Shown here: piece after piece, positions 28,030 through 37,722 of the stretch
How the letters are laid out: every line of letters starts with the position of its first letter
Numbering within the stretch: the first letter of the stretch is position 1
DNA from: Steroidobacteraceae bacterium
Lineage (GTDB): Bacteria; Pseudomonadota; Gammaproteobacteria; Steroidobacterales; Steroidobacteraceae
Direction of reading: 5' to 3'
Assembly: GCA_025458905.1 (NCBI GenBank)
Contig: JALORN010000016.1
Span: 1-64,000, forward strand
DNA length: 64,000 bases
The notes under the pieces: generated by a model
What the model was told of the DNA's origin: nothing
Databases searched by the model: none
What the model saw: only the letters and a program-made list of their open reading frames with translations
Program-made: the position numbers and the translations under genes

Positions 28030-28707
28030 ATGTCACTCGCCTCAGTCGTCTCCTCGACCGCCACCGACGCGCTGCGCGGCCGTTCCACGGCAGCCGCCGG
28101 CGGCGCGCAGGGCACCGAGCTCGGCCAGGATGCGTTCCTGACCTTGATGCTCGCGCAGCTGCGCAACCAGGACCCCTTGAAGCCGCTCGAGCCGTCCGAG
28201 TTCCTCGGCCAGCTCGCGCAGTTCAGCTCCGTGACCGGCATCCAGGGGATGAAGGAGTCGGTCGGCGAGCTGGCGGGTTCGCTGCGCTCCTCGCAGGTGC
28301 TCGAGGGCGCGACGCTGGTCGGCCGCAACGTTCTGGCCGTCGGCGACGGCGGCCGGCTCGGTGCGAGCGGCGGCATCGCCGGGGCCGTCGCGACGCCCGC
28401 CGGCGCGACCCGCATCGACCTCGCGGTGCGCGACGCTTCCGGGGCGCTGGTGCGCCAGCTGAGCCTTCCACCGCAGGACGGCATGACTCCGTTCAACTGG
28501 GACGGACTCGACGCCCGGGGCAACCGCATGCCCGCCGGCAGCTATCGCCTGGAGGCCGTCGCGAGCGGCGGTGGCCGCAGCGAGTCGGCCGAGACGCTGC
28601 TCCAGCGCCGGGTGGAGAGCGTGAGCTTCGACCCGGCCGCTGGCGGCCTGACCCTGAACACGGCCGGGGGCGCGCTGGCCCTCGGCGACGTGCGCCGCGT
28701 GATGTGA
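28030..28707 (+). CDS. flgD: Flagellar hook capping protein FlgD
   Basis: The 225-residue protein is the scaffold that caps the growing hook and is discarded later. The N-terminal export region contains GQDAFLTLMLAQLRNQDPLKPLE (split by its conserved DPL) and FLGQLAQFSSVTGIQ. The C-terminal part carries a FlgD Ig-like and Tudor-like region (PFNWDGLDARGNRMPAGSYRL). It lies 40 nt after flgC. Confidence 0.95.
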   Translation: MSLASVVSSTATDALRGRSTAAAGGAQGTELGQDAFLTLMLAQLRNQDPLKPLEPSEFLGQLAQFSSVTGIQGMKESVGELAGSLRSSQVLEGATLVGRNVLAVGDGGRLGASGGIAGAVATPAGATRIDLAVRDASGALVRQLSLPPQDGMTPFNWDGLDARGNRMPAGSYRLEAVASGGGRSESAETLLQRRVESVSFDPAAGGLTLNTAGGALALGDVRRVM

Positions 28708-28747
28708 GCCGCGGGCACCGAGATCCCCTTCCGACAGGAGACACTGC

Positions 28748-29965
28748 ATGTCCTTCCGTACCGCCATCTCTGGCCTGAACGCCGCCACCGCCGACCTCTC
28801 CGTGACGGCGAACAACATCGCCAACACCAGCACCGTCGGCTTCAAGGGCTCCCGGGTGCAGTTCGCCGAGCTGTTCGCGGTGTCCGCGACCGGCACCAGC
28901 AACACCCAGGCCGGCAACGGCGTGCGGGTCGCGGACGTCGCACAGCAGTTCACCCAGGGCAACATCGACTTCACCGACAACAGCCTCGACATGGCGATCA
29001 GCGGCGAGGGCTTCTTCATCCTGAGCGATGGCGGGGCGCAGGTGTACTCGCGCGCCGGCGCCTTCCAGGTCGACCGCGACGGCTATGTGGTCAACTCGCG
29101 CGGCCAGCGCCTGCAGGCCTTCCCGCCGACCCCGCAGGGCAGCTTCAACACGGGCGCGCTGTCGGACCTGCGCCTGGTGACCGGCGAGAGCCCGCCGACC
29201 GCGACCGAGAACGTCGAGGTGGTGCTGAACCTGCCGTCCAACGCCACGCCGCCCACCGTGCCCACCTTCAGCCCGACCGATCCCGACAGCTATACGCACT
29301 CGACGTCGATGACGGTGTACGACTCGCTCGGCTCGGCGCACACGGCGACGATCTACTTCAACAAGACCGCGACCGTGAACGAATGGACCCAGCGCCTCTA
29401 CGTCGACGGCACGGCCGTCGGTGCGCCGCAGACGCTGACCTACTCGAACACCGGCGTGCTGCAGGCGCCCGTCGGCGGCCTGATCACCTTCCCGCCCTAC
29501 ACGCCCGCCACCGGCGCCGCGCCGCTCACGCTGTCCTACGACTTCGGCGACACGACCCAGTACGGCCAGACCTTCACCGTCAACTCCGTGGTGCAGGACG
29601 GCTACACGACGGGCCGCCTGATCGGCATCGACACCGACAACTCGGGGGTGGTGCAGGCGCGCTTCACCAACGGCCGCTCGCTCGCCCTCGGCCAGGTCGC
29701 GCTGGCGCAGTTCGCGAATCCCAACGGCCTGCAGCAGCTCGGCGACACCAACTGGTCGGAGACCTTCGCCTCGGGCCAGGCGCTGCGCGGCTCGGCCGGC
29801 AGCGCCGGCCTCGGCATGGTCCAGTCGGGCGCGCTCGAGGCCTCGAACGTGGACATCACCGAGCAGCTGGTGTCGATGATCACCGCGCAGCGCAACTTCC
29901 AGGCGAACGCGCAGATGATCCAGACCAACGACGCGATCACGCAGACGATCATCAACATCCGCTGA
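28748..29965 (+). CDS. flgE: Flagellar hook protein FlgE
   Basis: The 405-residue protein polymerises into the flexible hook. It begins [20 protein letters not shown] with the rod/hook motif [14 protein letters not shown] and ends with the D0 helix ([20 protein letters not shown], then [15 protein letters not shown]). The middle carries the D1-D2 insert. The length is usual for FlgE. CAGGAGA precedes the ATG. Confidence 0.97.
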   Translation: MSFRTAISGLNAATADLSVTANNIANTSTVGFKGSRVQFAELFAVSATGTSNTQAGNGVRVADVAQQFTQGNIDFTDNSLDMAISGEGFFILSDGGAQVYSRAGAFQVDRDGYVVNSRGQRLQAFPPTPQGSFNTGALSDLRLVTGESPPTATENVEVVLNLPSNATPPTVPTFSPTDPDSYTHSTSMTVYDSLGSAHTATIYFNKTATVNEWTQRLYVDGTAVGAPQTLTYSNTGVLQAPVGGLITFPPYTPATGAAPLTLSYDFGDTTQYGQTFTVNSVVQDGYTTGRLIGIDTDNSGVVQARFTNGRSLALGQVALAQFANPNGLQQLGDTNWSETFASGQALRGSAGSAGLGMVQSGALEASNVDITEQLVSMITAQRNFQANAQMIQTNDAITQTIINIR

Positions 29966-29986
29966 TAGACCCGGGGCGACACGACG

Positions 29987-30727
29987 ATGGACAAGTCGAT
30001 CTACGTGGCGATGAGTGGCGCGAAGGAAGTGCTGCGCGCCCAGGCGGCGAACAACCACAACCTCGCCAACGCCACGACGACCGGCTTCCGCGCCGACCTC
30101 AGCGCGTTCATGAGCCGCGCGGTCGAAGGCCCGGGGCATGCGTCGCGCGCCTATGCCACCACCTCGACCCTCGGCTGGAGCCGCGACGGCGGCTCCGTCG
30201 TCGCCACCGGCCGCGACCTCGACGTCGCGGTCGATGGCGACGGCTGGATCGCGGTTCAGGGGCCGGACGGGCGCGAGGCCTACACGCGCGCCGGCAACCT
30301 GCACGTCGACGTCAACGGGCAGCTGCTGACGGCGACCGGCCGGCCGGTGCTCGGCGACGGCGGTCCGCTGGTGGTGCCGCCGAGCACCGCGGTGTCGATC
30401 GGCACCGACGGCTCGATCTCGGTGGTGCCGGCCGGGCAGGGACCGGCGACGGTGGCGACGGTCGGGCGGATCAAGCTCGTGAATCCGCCCGCGGAGGCGC
30501 TGGAACGCGGCACCGACGGGCTGTTCCGCCAGAAGGACGGCCAGGACGCGCCGGCGGATGCCGCGGTGCGCGTGGTGCCCGGCGCGCTCGAGTCGAGCAA
30601 CGTCAATGCCGCCGGCGCGATGGTCAACATGATCGAGCTGTCGCGGCAGTTCGAGATGCAGATGAAGTCGATCCGCACCGCCGAGGACGACGCGCGCACG
30701 GCCTCGAGCCTGCTGCGGCTCGGCTGA
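29987..30727 (+). CDS. flgF: Flagellar proximal rod protein FlgF
   Basis: The 246-residue rod protein starts [20 protein letters not shown] with [19 protein letters not shown] and ends [25 protein letters not shown]. The D-type insert contains [20 protein letters not shown], as in FlgF. The initial [11 protein letters not shown] distinguishes it from FlgG. It follows flgE by 21 nt. Confidence 0.96.
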   Translation: MDKSIYVAMSGAKEVLRAQAANNHNLANATTTGFRADLSAFMSRAVEGPGHASRAYATTSTLGWSRDGGSVVATGRDLDVAVDGDGWIAVQGPDGREAYTRAGNLHVDVNGQLLTATGRPVLGDGGPLVVPPSTAVSIGTDGSISVVPAGQGPATVATVGRIKLVNPPAEALERGTDGLFRQKDGQDAPADAAVRVVPGALESSNVNAAGAMVNMIELSRQFEMQMKSIRTAEDDARTASSLLRLG

Positions 30728-30768
30728 CGGACCGCGACGGCAACCCCGAACACGACCGAGGACACACC

Positions 30769-31554
30769 ATGGATCCCGCACTCTGGGCCGCGAAGACCGG
30801 CCTCGACGCCCAACAGACCCGGATGGCCGTCACGGCCAACAACCTCGCCAACGTCAGCACGACCGGCTTCAAGCGCGGCCGCGCGGTGTTCGAGGACCTG
30901 CTGTACCAGAACGTGCGGCAGGTGGGCGCCGCCGGCACCCAGGACACGCAGCTGCCCTCGGGCCTGTCCCTCGGCACCGGCACCCGCGTCGTGGCGACCG
31001 AGAAGCTGCACACGCAGGGCAACATGCAGGTCACCGGCAACTCGCTCGACCTCGCGGTCGCCGGTCGTGGCTTCTTCCAGGTGCTCTTGCCCGACGGCAC
31101 GACCGGCTTCACGCGCGACGGCAGCTTCCAGGTCAACGCGCAGGGCGAGCTCGTCACCTCCGCCGGCTACGTGGTCCAGCCGAACATCACGATCCCCGCG
31201 GGGGCGCAGTCGATCACGGTCGGCACCGACGGCGTGGTGACGGTACAGCTGGCCGGGCAGGCCGCCGCGACGCAGATCGGCTCCGTCCAGCTGGTCGACT
31301 TCATCAACGCCGCCGGGCTGCAGCCCCGCGGCGAGAACCTGCTGCTCGAGTCCGCCGCGAGCGGCCCGCCGCAGGTGGGGACGCCGGGCCTCGACGGCCT
31401 CGGCACGATCCAGCAGGGCTCGCTGGAGGCCTCGAACGTGAACGTGGTCGAGGAGCTGGTGTCGATGATCGAGACCCAGCGCGCCTACGAGATGAACTCG
31501 AAGGCCATCTCGACCACCGACCAGATGCTCGAATACCTGACGACCCGGCTCTGA
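30769..31554 (+). CDS. flgG: Flagellar distal rod protein FlgG
   Basis: The 261-residue distal rod protein has [21 protein letters not shown] at the N-terminus with the FlgG-specific [10 protein letters not shown] stretch, and the C-terminal [23 protein letters not shown] (continuing to the last residue). The FlgG sequence rather than FlgF is indicated by [23 protein letters not shown] 30769 lies 41 nt after flgF. Confidence 0.97.
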   Translation: MDPALWAAKTGLDAQQTRMAVTANNLANVSTTGFKRGRAVFEDLLYQNVRQVGAAGTQDTQLPSGLSLGTGTRVVATEKLHTQGNMQVTGNSLDLAVAGRGFFQVLLPDGTTGFTRDGSFQVNAQGELVTSAGYVVQPNITIPAGAQSITVGTDGVVTVQLAGQAAATQIGSVQLVDFINAAGLQPRGENLLLESAASGPPQVGTPGLDGLGTIQQGSLEASNVNVVEELVSMIETQRAYEMNSKAISTTDQMLEYLTTRL

Positions 31555-31569
31555 ACCGTGCGGAGCACC

Positions 31570-32268
31570 ATGCGCCCCCTCATCGCCCGCCTCGCCGCAG
31601 TGCTGCCGCGGCTCGCCCTGGCCGCCGCGCTGGCAGCCACCGCCGGATGTGCCGGCTTCGGTGCCGAGCACGGCCCGGCGGAGCCGGAGATGCCCGAGCT
31701 CGCCGCGGCGCCGCCTTCGGGCAACGGCGCGATCTACCAGGCGGGCTACGAGGCACCGCTGTTCGAGAACCCGACGGCGCGCCGTGCCGGCGACATCCTC
31801 ACGATCCGCTTGGTGGAAAACACCAACGCCTCGAAGAGCTCGAGCACCTCGACCTCCAAGGCGACCGCCGTGACGCTGCCGGGTCCGACGATCGGCGGAC
31901 GGCCCGTGACCGTGAACGGCACCGCGATCCTCAGCGGCGGGGTCGAGAACGAGGCGAGCTTCGACGGCGAAGGCTCGAGCCGCCAGAGCAACCGGCTGAA
32001 CGGCGACCTCACGGTCACGGTCGTGCGCCGCCTGCCCAACGGCACGCTGCTGGTGCGCGGCGAGAAGTGGATCACGATCAACCAGGGCCGCGAACTGGTG
32101 CGCGTCAGCGGCCTGGTGCGGCAGATCGACGTCGAGCCCGACAACACCGTGCCCTCGTCGAAGGTCGCCAACGCATCGATCACCTACGTCGGCAAGGGCG
32201 CGCTCGCGGACGCGAGCGCCCCGAGCTGGCTCGCGCGCTTCTTCATGTCGCCGAAGCTGCCGTTCTGA
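31570..32268 (+). CDS. flgH: Flagellar L-ring lipoprotein FlgH
   Basis: The 232-residue outer-membrane lipoprotein forms the L ring. A lipoprotein signal ends in LAATAGC with the lipidated cysteine at residue 27. The conserved body includes [30 protein letters not shown] and [23 protein letters not shown] 31570 is preferred over GTG 31558 because CGGAG lies 5 nt before it. Confidence 0.95.
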   Translation: MRPLIARLAAVLPRLALAAALAATAGCAGFGAEHGPAEPEMPELAAAPPSGNGAIYQAGYEAPLFENPTARRAGDILTIRLVENTNASKSSSTSTSKATAVTLPGPTIGGRPVTVNGTAILSGGVENEASFDGEGSSRQSNRLNGDLTVTVVRRLPNGTLLVRGEKWITINQGRELVRVSGLVRQIDVEPDNTVPSSKVANASITYVGKGALADASAPSWLARFFMSPKLPF

Positions 32269-32279
32269 GGATCCCGACG

Positions 32280-33434
32280 ATGTACGTACGAGTGTTGATG
32301 CTGGTCGCCTGCGCGCTGCTGGCGACGGTCGTCTCGGCTGCGACGACGCCGGCCGGAGCGGGCGGCGTCACCGGGCGCGCGAGCCTGCCCCGCGAGCGCG
32401 TCAAGGACCTCGCATCGGTGGCGGGCGTGCGCAGCAACCAGCTGGTCGGCTACGGGCTGGTCGTCGGCCTCGACGGCACCGGCGACCAGACCGCCCAGAC
32501 TCCGTTCACGGTGCAGAGCATCAAGAACATGCTGGCGCGCTTCGGCGTGCCGATCCCGCCCAACCTCAACCCGCAGCTGACGAACGTCGCGGCGGTCACG
32601 GTGAGTGCCGAGCTGCCGCCGTTCGCCAAGCCCGGCCAGACGATCGACGTCACGGTGGCCTCGATCGGCAACGCCGGCAGCCTGCGCGGTGGCACGCTGC
32701 TGATGGCGCCGCTGCGCGGCGCCGACGGCGAGGTGTACGCCATGGCGCAGGGCAACCTGATCGTCAGCGGCTTCGGCGTCTCGGGCAAGGATGGCTCGAG
32801 GATCGCGCTGAACGTGCCGAGCGGCGGCACGATCCCCAACGGCGCGACCGTCGAGCGCGCGGTGCCGACCAGCTTCGCCACCGAGCCGTACGTCACGCTG
32901 AACCTGAACACGCCGGACTTCACCACCGCGACGCGCCTCGCCGCCGGCATCAACGGCCTGCTCGGCGACGGGACGGCGACACCGGTCGACGCGGTATCGG
33001 TGCGGGTAGCGGCGCCGGTCGACCCGGGCCAGCGGATCGCCTACGTCGCGACGCTGGAGAACGTCGAGATCGAGCCGGGCGCGGCGCCGGCGCGGGTGAT
33101 CGTCAACTCCAGGACCGGCACGGTCGTCATCGGCGCCGACGTGCGCGTGATGCCAGCGGCGGTGTCCCACGGCTCGCTGTCGGTGACCATCACGGAGCGT
33201 ACCGACGTCAGCCAGCCGAACGCGTTCGCCGAGGGCAGCACGGTCGCCGTGCCGCGCTCGAACGTGAGTGCCGAGTCGCCGCCCGCGCGCATGTTCAAGT
33301 TCGAGGCCGGCGTGTCACTCGACGAGCTGGTGCAGGCCGTGAACCGCGTGGGCGCGGCACCCGGCGACCTCGTGGCGATCCTCGAGGCGCTGAAGCAGGC
33401 GGGCGCGCTGCGCGCCGAGCTGATCGTGATCTGA
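32280..33434 (+). CDS. flgI: Flagellar P-ring protein FlgI
   Basis: The 384-residue periplasmic protein forms the P ring around the rod. A signal peptide ([16 protein letters not shown]) is followed by the highly conserved [20 protein letters not shown] and [11 protein letters not shown]. Its folding needs FlgA, encoded at 26 kb. It lies 11 nt after flgH. Confidence 0.97.
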   Translation: MYVRVLMLVACALLATVVSAATTPAGAGGVTGRASLPRERVKDLASVAGVRSNQLVGYGLVVGLDGTGDQTAQTPFTVQSIKNMLARFGVPIPPNLNPQLTNVAAVTVSAELPPFAKPGQTIDVTVASIGNAGSLRGGTLLMAPLRGADGEVYAMAQGNLIVSGFGVSGKDGSRIALNVPSGGTIPNGATVERAVPTSFATEPYVTLNLNTPDFTTATRLAAGINGLLGDGTATPVDAVSVRVAAPVDPGQRIAYVATLENVEIEPGAAPARVIVNSRTGTVVIGADVRVMPAAVSHGSLSVTITERTDVSQPNAFAEGSTVAVPRSNVSAESPPARMFKFEAGVSLDELVQAVNRVGAAPGDLVAILEALKQAGALRAELIVI

Positions 33435-33441
33435 GGCCGCC

Positions 33442-34419
33442 ATGGCGATCGACCCCGCGCGCGCCACGACCTACACCGACCTGCAGTCGCTGACCGCGCT
33501 GAAGCGCGAGGCCCGCACCCAGGAGCCGGGTGCGCTGCGCGAGACGGCGCGCCAGTTCGAGAGCGTGTTCACCCGGATGCTGCTGCAGAGCATGCGCCAG
33601 GCGAGCCAGGGCGACGCCCTGTTCGACAGCCAGCAGAGCGGCTTCTACCGCGACATGTTCGATGACCAGCTGGCCATCGAGCTGTCGCGCGGCCGCGGCC
33701 TGGGCCTGGCCGAGATGATGGTCGAGCAGTTGATGCGCTCCGGCGCGACCGCGCCGGGGCCAGGCGCCGCGGCGGCCGGCGCGGCGGACACGGCAGCCGC
33801 GACGTCGGGGCCCGGGCGATGGCCGGGCAGCGCCGCGGCCCAGGCACCGGCCGCAGCCTCGGCGGCCACCGCCACAGACCCGGGCGGCGGCACGACATCC
33901 GCCGACCGCGAGGCGTTCGTGCGCGAGATGCTGCCGCATGCCGAAGCGGCGGGCCGCCGCCTCGGCGTCGCGCCGCGGACCTTGATCGCGCATGCGGCGC
34001 TCGAGACCGGCTGGGGACGATCGATGCCGCGCGGCCCGGAGGGTGCGTCGAGCTTCAACCTGTTCGGCATCAAGGCCGGCGGGGGGTGGCAGGGCGCGTC
34101 GGTCGCGGCGGCGACGACCGAATTCGAAGGCGGCGTCGCAGGGACTCGCATCGAGCGCTTCCGCGCCTATGGGTCACCGTCGGCGAGCTTCGGCGACTAC
34201 GCCGGGCTGCTGCAGGGCTCGGGACGCTACGCCGCGGCGCTCGGCACCGGCGACGACGCGGCGCGCTTCGGCCGCGCACTGCAGCAGGGCGGCTACGCCA
34301 CCGACCCGGATTATGCCCGCAAGCTCGCCGCGGTCGCCGCCGGCGTCGGGGAGATCCTCGATGGGGGCCTCAAGGCCGGCAACGGCTTGCCGATACAACC
34401 GCCAGATCGTTCCAGCTGA
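33442..34419 (+). CDS. flgJ: Rod-binding protein and peptidoglycan hydrolase FlgJ
   Basis: The 325-residue protein has two domains. Residues 1-95 are the rod cap (FESVFTRMLLQSMRQASQGD and the GFYRDMFDDQLAIELSRG region). Residues 155-315 are a glucosaminidase domain that opens the peptidoglycan for the rod; HAALETGWGRSMP carries the likely catalytic glutamate. An Ala/Pro/Gly linker joins them. It begins 7 nt after flgI. Confidence 0.94.
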   Translation: MAIDPARATTYTDLQSLTALKREARTQEPGALRETARQFESVFTRMLLQSMRQASQGDALFDSQQSGFYRDMFDDQLAIELSRGRGLGLAEMMVEQLMRSGATAPGPGAAAAGAADTAAATSGPGRWPGSAAAQAPAAASAATATDPGGGTTSADREAFVREMLPHAEAAGRRLGVAPRTLIAHAALETGWGRSMPRGPEGASSFNLFGIKAGGGWQGASVAAATTEFEGGVAGTRIERFRAYGSPSASFGDYAGLLQGSGRYAAALGTGDDAARFGRALQQGGYATDPDYARKLAAVAAGVGEILDGGLKAGNGLPIQPPDRSS

Positions 34420-34455
34420 CGGGCCCCGCCACGGATGCCCGCGGAGTAACGCACC

Positions 34456-36342
34456 TTGTCGCAAGTCATGTCGTCCGGGCTCTCGGGGCTGCTCGCATTC
34501 CAGCGCGCGCTCGACACCACGGCCCACAACATCGCCAACGCGAACACCGAGGGCTACACGCGGCAGCGGGTCGAGCTCTCGACCCTGCCGGCCTCGGCGT
34601 TCGCCAACGGCTGGATCGGCAAGGGCGTCGAGGTGTCGACGGTCCGGCGGATGGTCGACGACTTCCTGGTGTCGCAGACCCGCGGCTCCAGCAGCTCGCT
34701 GGAGCGTCTGTCGGCGTTCGCCGCGCAGTCCGAGCGCGTCAGCAAGCTCTTCGTCGGTGGCGACACTGGCATCTCCGGCGCGCTGCAGAAGCTGCAGAAC
34801 GCGATCCAGGGGGTGGCGACGGAGCCCACCTCGGTCGCGGCCCGCCAGGTGCTGATCGGCGAGTCCGCGGGGCTCGTCGAGCGGCTCGACTACGTCGATA
34901 CGCAGCTGCGCGCGCTCGACACCGAGACCGCCGGCCAGGTGCGCATCGAGGCCGCGGAGATCAACTCGATCGCCAGCGGCATCGCGCGCCTGAACGAGGA
35001 GATCACCGCGGGCTTCGGCGCCACCGGCCAGCCGCCGAACGACCTGCTGGACCAGCGCGACAAGCTGCTCGACCAGCTGGCCCGCAAGGTCAGCATCAAC
35101 GTCGTCCCGCAGGACGCGGGGGTGCTGAACGTCTTCATCGGCAAGGGCCAGGCGCTGGTGCTGAACGAGAAGGCCGCCACCCTCGGCATCGCCGCGGACC
35201 CGTACGACGGCAGCCGGCCGCGGGTCGTGCTGTCCGGCGGGCAGGGCAGCACGGACGTGACCACCGCGCTGTCGGGCGGCACGCTCGGCGGGCTGCTCGA
35301 CTTCCGCTCGCAGGTGCTCGATCCGGCGCGCAACGACCTCGGGCGCATCGCCGCCGGCCTCGCCGAGGCGGTCAATGCGCAGCACCGTGCCGGCGTCGAC
35401 CTGAAGGGCGCCTTCGGCACCAACCTGTTCTCGACCGGTCCCGTCGCGGGGATCGCGCGCGCCACCAACACCGGCACTGCCCAGGTCACCGCGACGATCG
35501 CCGGCACGGCCGGCCTGACCGGCGCGGACTACGAGCTCGCCTACGACGGCGCCGCATGGTCGATGAAGCGGCTGGACAATGGCAGCAACGTCCCGCTGGC
35601 CGGGGCCGGCACGGCCGCGGACCCGCTGCGCGCCGACGGCCTGTCGATGGTCCTGTCGGGCACGCCCGCGAGTGGCGACACCCTTCTGGTGCGACCGACC
35701 CGTGAGATCGTGCAGGGGATGGACGTCCTGGTCCGGGACCCGACCCGGATCGCCGCCGCGGCGCCGATTGCCGCCCGGGCCAACGCCGCCAACCTCGGCT
35801 CGGCGACGGTCACCCGCGGCGAGGTGGTGGATCCCGGCAACGCGGCCCTGAGGAACACGGTCGACATCCAGTTCGTCGGTCCGGCCACCTACTCGGTGAA
35901 CGGGGCGGGCAGCTTCGCGTACACGAGCGGCCAGCCGATCGAGATCAACGGCTGGCGCGTGACCATCGCCGGCAATCCCGCGGCCGGCGACCGCTTCAGC
36001 GTCGCCGACGCCAGCACGGCCGCCGGCGACAACCGCAACGCGCTCGCGATCGCCGACGCGATCGTCGCGGCGCGCCTCGACGGCGGCGCGACCTCGCCGT
36101 CGCAGTCGCTCGGCCAGCTGACCAGCCGGATCGGCGTCGCGACCCAGCAGGCCCAGGTCAACCGCGACGCCCAGCAGGTGCTGCAGGACGATGCCGTCGA
36201 GCAGCGCCAGAACTTCTCCGGGGTCAACCTCGACGAGGAGGCGGCCAACATGCTGCGCTACCAGCAGGCTTACCAGGCGGCCGCGCAGGTGATCCGGGTC
36301 GCGAACGAAATGTTCCAGACGCTGCTCGAGGCGGCGCGGTGA
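34456..36342 (+). CDS. flgK: Hook-filament junction protein FlgK
   Basis: The 628-residue protein (HAP1) joins hook to filament. The N-terminus reads SSGLSGLLAFQRALDTTAHN and IANANTEGYTRQRVEL, and the C-terminus LDEEAANMLRYQQAYQAAAQ and VIRVANEMFQTLLEA. I use TTG 34456, since GGAG lies 9 nt before it, while the next ATG (34468) has no ribosome site at proper spacing. It follows flgJ by 36 nt with no promoter that I can see. Confidence 0.95.
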   Translation: MSQVMSSGLSGLLAFQRALDTTAHNIANANTEGYTRQRVELSTLPASAFANGWIGKGVEVSTVRRMVDDFLVSQTRGSSSSLERLSAFAAQSERVSKLFVGGDTGISGALQKLQNAIQGVATEPTSVAARQVLIGESAGLVERLDYVDTQLRALDTETAGQVRIEAAEINSIASGIARLNEEITAGFGATGQPPNDLLDQRDKLLDQLARKVSINVVPQDAGVLNVFIGKGQALVLNEKAATLGIAADPYDGSRPRVVLSGGQGSTDVTTALSGGTLGGLLDFRSQVLDPARNDLGRIAAGLAEAVNAQHRAGVDLKGAFGTNLFSTGPVAGIARATNTGTAQVTATIAGTAGLTGADYELAYDGAAWSMKRLDNGSNVPLAGAGTAADPLRADGLSMVLSGTPASGDTLLVRPTREIVQGMDVLVRDPTRIAAAAPIAARANAANLGSATVTRGEVVDPGNAALRNTVDIQFVGPATYSVNGAGSFAYTSGQPIEINGWRVTIAGNPAAGDRFSVADASTAAGDNRNALAIADAIVAARLDGGATSPSQSLGQLTSRIGVATQQAQVNRDAQQVLQDDAVEQRQNFSGVNLDEEAANMLRYQQAYQAAAQVIRVANEMFQTLLEAAR

Positions 36343-36352
36343 GGATGCAGCG

Positions 36353-37546
36353 ATGAGGATCTCCACCGGTTCGATCCAGCAGGGCGGGCTCGCGACCATG
36401 CTGCGCGCGCAGGCCGAGCTCGCGCGCACCCAGGAGCAGATCGCCACCGGTCGCCGCGTCGTGACCGCGGCCGACGACCCGGGCGCCGCCGTCCAGATCC
36501 AGCAGATCGAGCGCGCGCTCGCGGCCAACGCGCAGTTCGCCACCAATGCCGCGGTGGTCACCAACCGGCTGTCGCTGGAGGAGCAGGCGCTGGCGGACGC
36601 CGGCAACACGCTCCGTCGGGTCGGCGAGCTCGCGCTGCAGGCCAACAACGGCGTGATCGACTTCGCGTCGCGACGCGCGATCGCCACCGAGATCCGCTCG
36701 CGGGCCGAGGAGCTGATGTCGATCGCCAACCGCCAGGACGCGAGCGGCGACTACCTGTTCGGCGGCACGCGCTCGACGGGCCGGCCGTTCGCGCGACTCG
36801 CGGCCTCGGTCGCGTACTCGGGCGACTCCGGGTCACGCATGATCCAGGTCAGCACCAGCCAGCGGATCGAGGACGGGCACTCGGGCGACGAGGTCTTCAT
36901 GAACGTCCCCGCCGGCGCCGGCTCCTTCCGCGCCTCGGCGGCGACCACCAACACCGGCACCGGCATCCTCGACCCGGGGACGATGAGCAACCTCGCGGCC
37001 TGGGTTCCCGGCACCTACACGGTGGAGTTCACCAGCCCGACCAGTTGGCAGGCGCGCGACGCCGGCAACGTGGTGATCGGCTCCGGCACCTTCCAGAGCG
37101 GCGCCTCGATCACGGTCAACGGCGCGCGCATCGCGATCAACGGCGAGCCGGCCGCGGGCGATCGCTTCACGATCGCGACCGCGGGCTTCGAAGACATGTT
37201 CACCACCCTCGACCGCCTGGTCGCGACGCTGGAGGCGAGCCCCGGCACCCCGGCGGCGCGCGCGCTGTGGGCCTCGGAGATGAACACCATCATCCAGCAA
37301 CTCGGGCAGGCGGGCGATCACTTGCTGAACGTCCGCGCGGACGTGGGCTCGCGCCTCTCGCGCCTCGACGCGGTCGACTCGGCGCGCGAGGACCTGGAGC
37401 TCGAGCTCAACACCTCCATCTCGGCACTGCGCGACGTCGACTACTCGACGGCGATCACGCGCATGAACGCGCAGATGGTCACGCTGCAGGCGGCGCAGCA
37501 GTCCTACAGCCGGATCGCGGGCCTGACGCTGTTCGACTACCTCTGA
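36353..37546 (+). CDS. flgL: Hook-filament junction protein FlgL
   Basis: The 397-residue protein (HAP3) forms the second junction layer. It is flagellin-like at both ends: RISTGSIQQGGLATMLRAQ with EQIATGRRVVTAADDPGAA at the start, and LRDVDYSTAITRMNAQMVTL with YSRIAGLTLFDYL at the end. GAGGA lies upstream. It is the last gene of the flg run, followed by a 176-nt gap with the fliC promoter. Confidence 0.95.
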   Translation: MRISTGSIQQGGLATMLRAQAELARTQEQIATGRRVVTAADDPGAAVQIQQIERALAANAQFATNAAVVTNRLSLEEQALADAGNTLRRVGELALQANNGVIDFASRRAIATEIRSRAEELMSIANRQDASGDYLFGGTRSTGRPFARLAASVAYSGDSGSRMIQVSTSQRIEDGHSGDEVFMNVPAGAGSFRASAATTNTGTGILDPGTMSNLAAWVPGTYTVEFTSPTSWQARDAGNVVIGSGTFQSGASITVNGARIAINGEPAAGDRFTIATAGFEDMFTTLDRLVATLEASPGTPAARALWASEMNTIIQQLGQAGDHLLNVRADVGSRLSRLDAVDSAREDLELELNTSISALRDVDYSTAITRMNAQMVTLQAAQQSYSRIAGLTLFDYL

Positions 37547-37549
37547 GCA

Positions 37550-37565
37550 CCGTGACGCAGGTCGC
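37550..37565 (+). promoter_or_regulatory. Candidate flagellar activator box upstream of fliC
   Basis: CCGTGACGCAGGTCGC differs from the fleR-like upstream box GCGTGACGCAGTTCGC at two of 16 positions. It begins 4 nt after the flgL stop and lies upstream of the fliC FliA promoter. Confidence 0.45.
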
Positions 37566-37596
37566 AGAACGGCGACGGTGGCACTGTACCGCGCCC

Positions 37597-37622
37597 TCAA
37601 GTGAGGCCGGCACGTACCGATA
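37597..37622 (+). promoter_or_regulatory. Sigma-28 (FliA) promoter of fliC
   Basis: TCAAG (37597-37601), 14 nt, ACCGATA (37616-37622) matches the FliA consensus with one base off in the -10. The transcript start would be about 90 nt before the fliC ATG. Confidence 0.85.
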
Positions 37623-37722
37623 CAGGGATCGGAGAACGGCGAAGCGCCAAGGCGCCGGTCCCTTAACCCCAGAGCGACCCGGAAAGGTCCGGCGCGGTTC
37701 CTAAAGTTCAGGAGTCATTTCA

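Noticed and set aside
37579-37594. TGGCAC upstream of fliC as a second sigma-54 promoter
   Set aside because: No TTGC follows at the right spacing. A FliA promoter immediately downstream explains fliC expression, although the upstream activator-like box leaves a remnant promoter possible.
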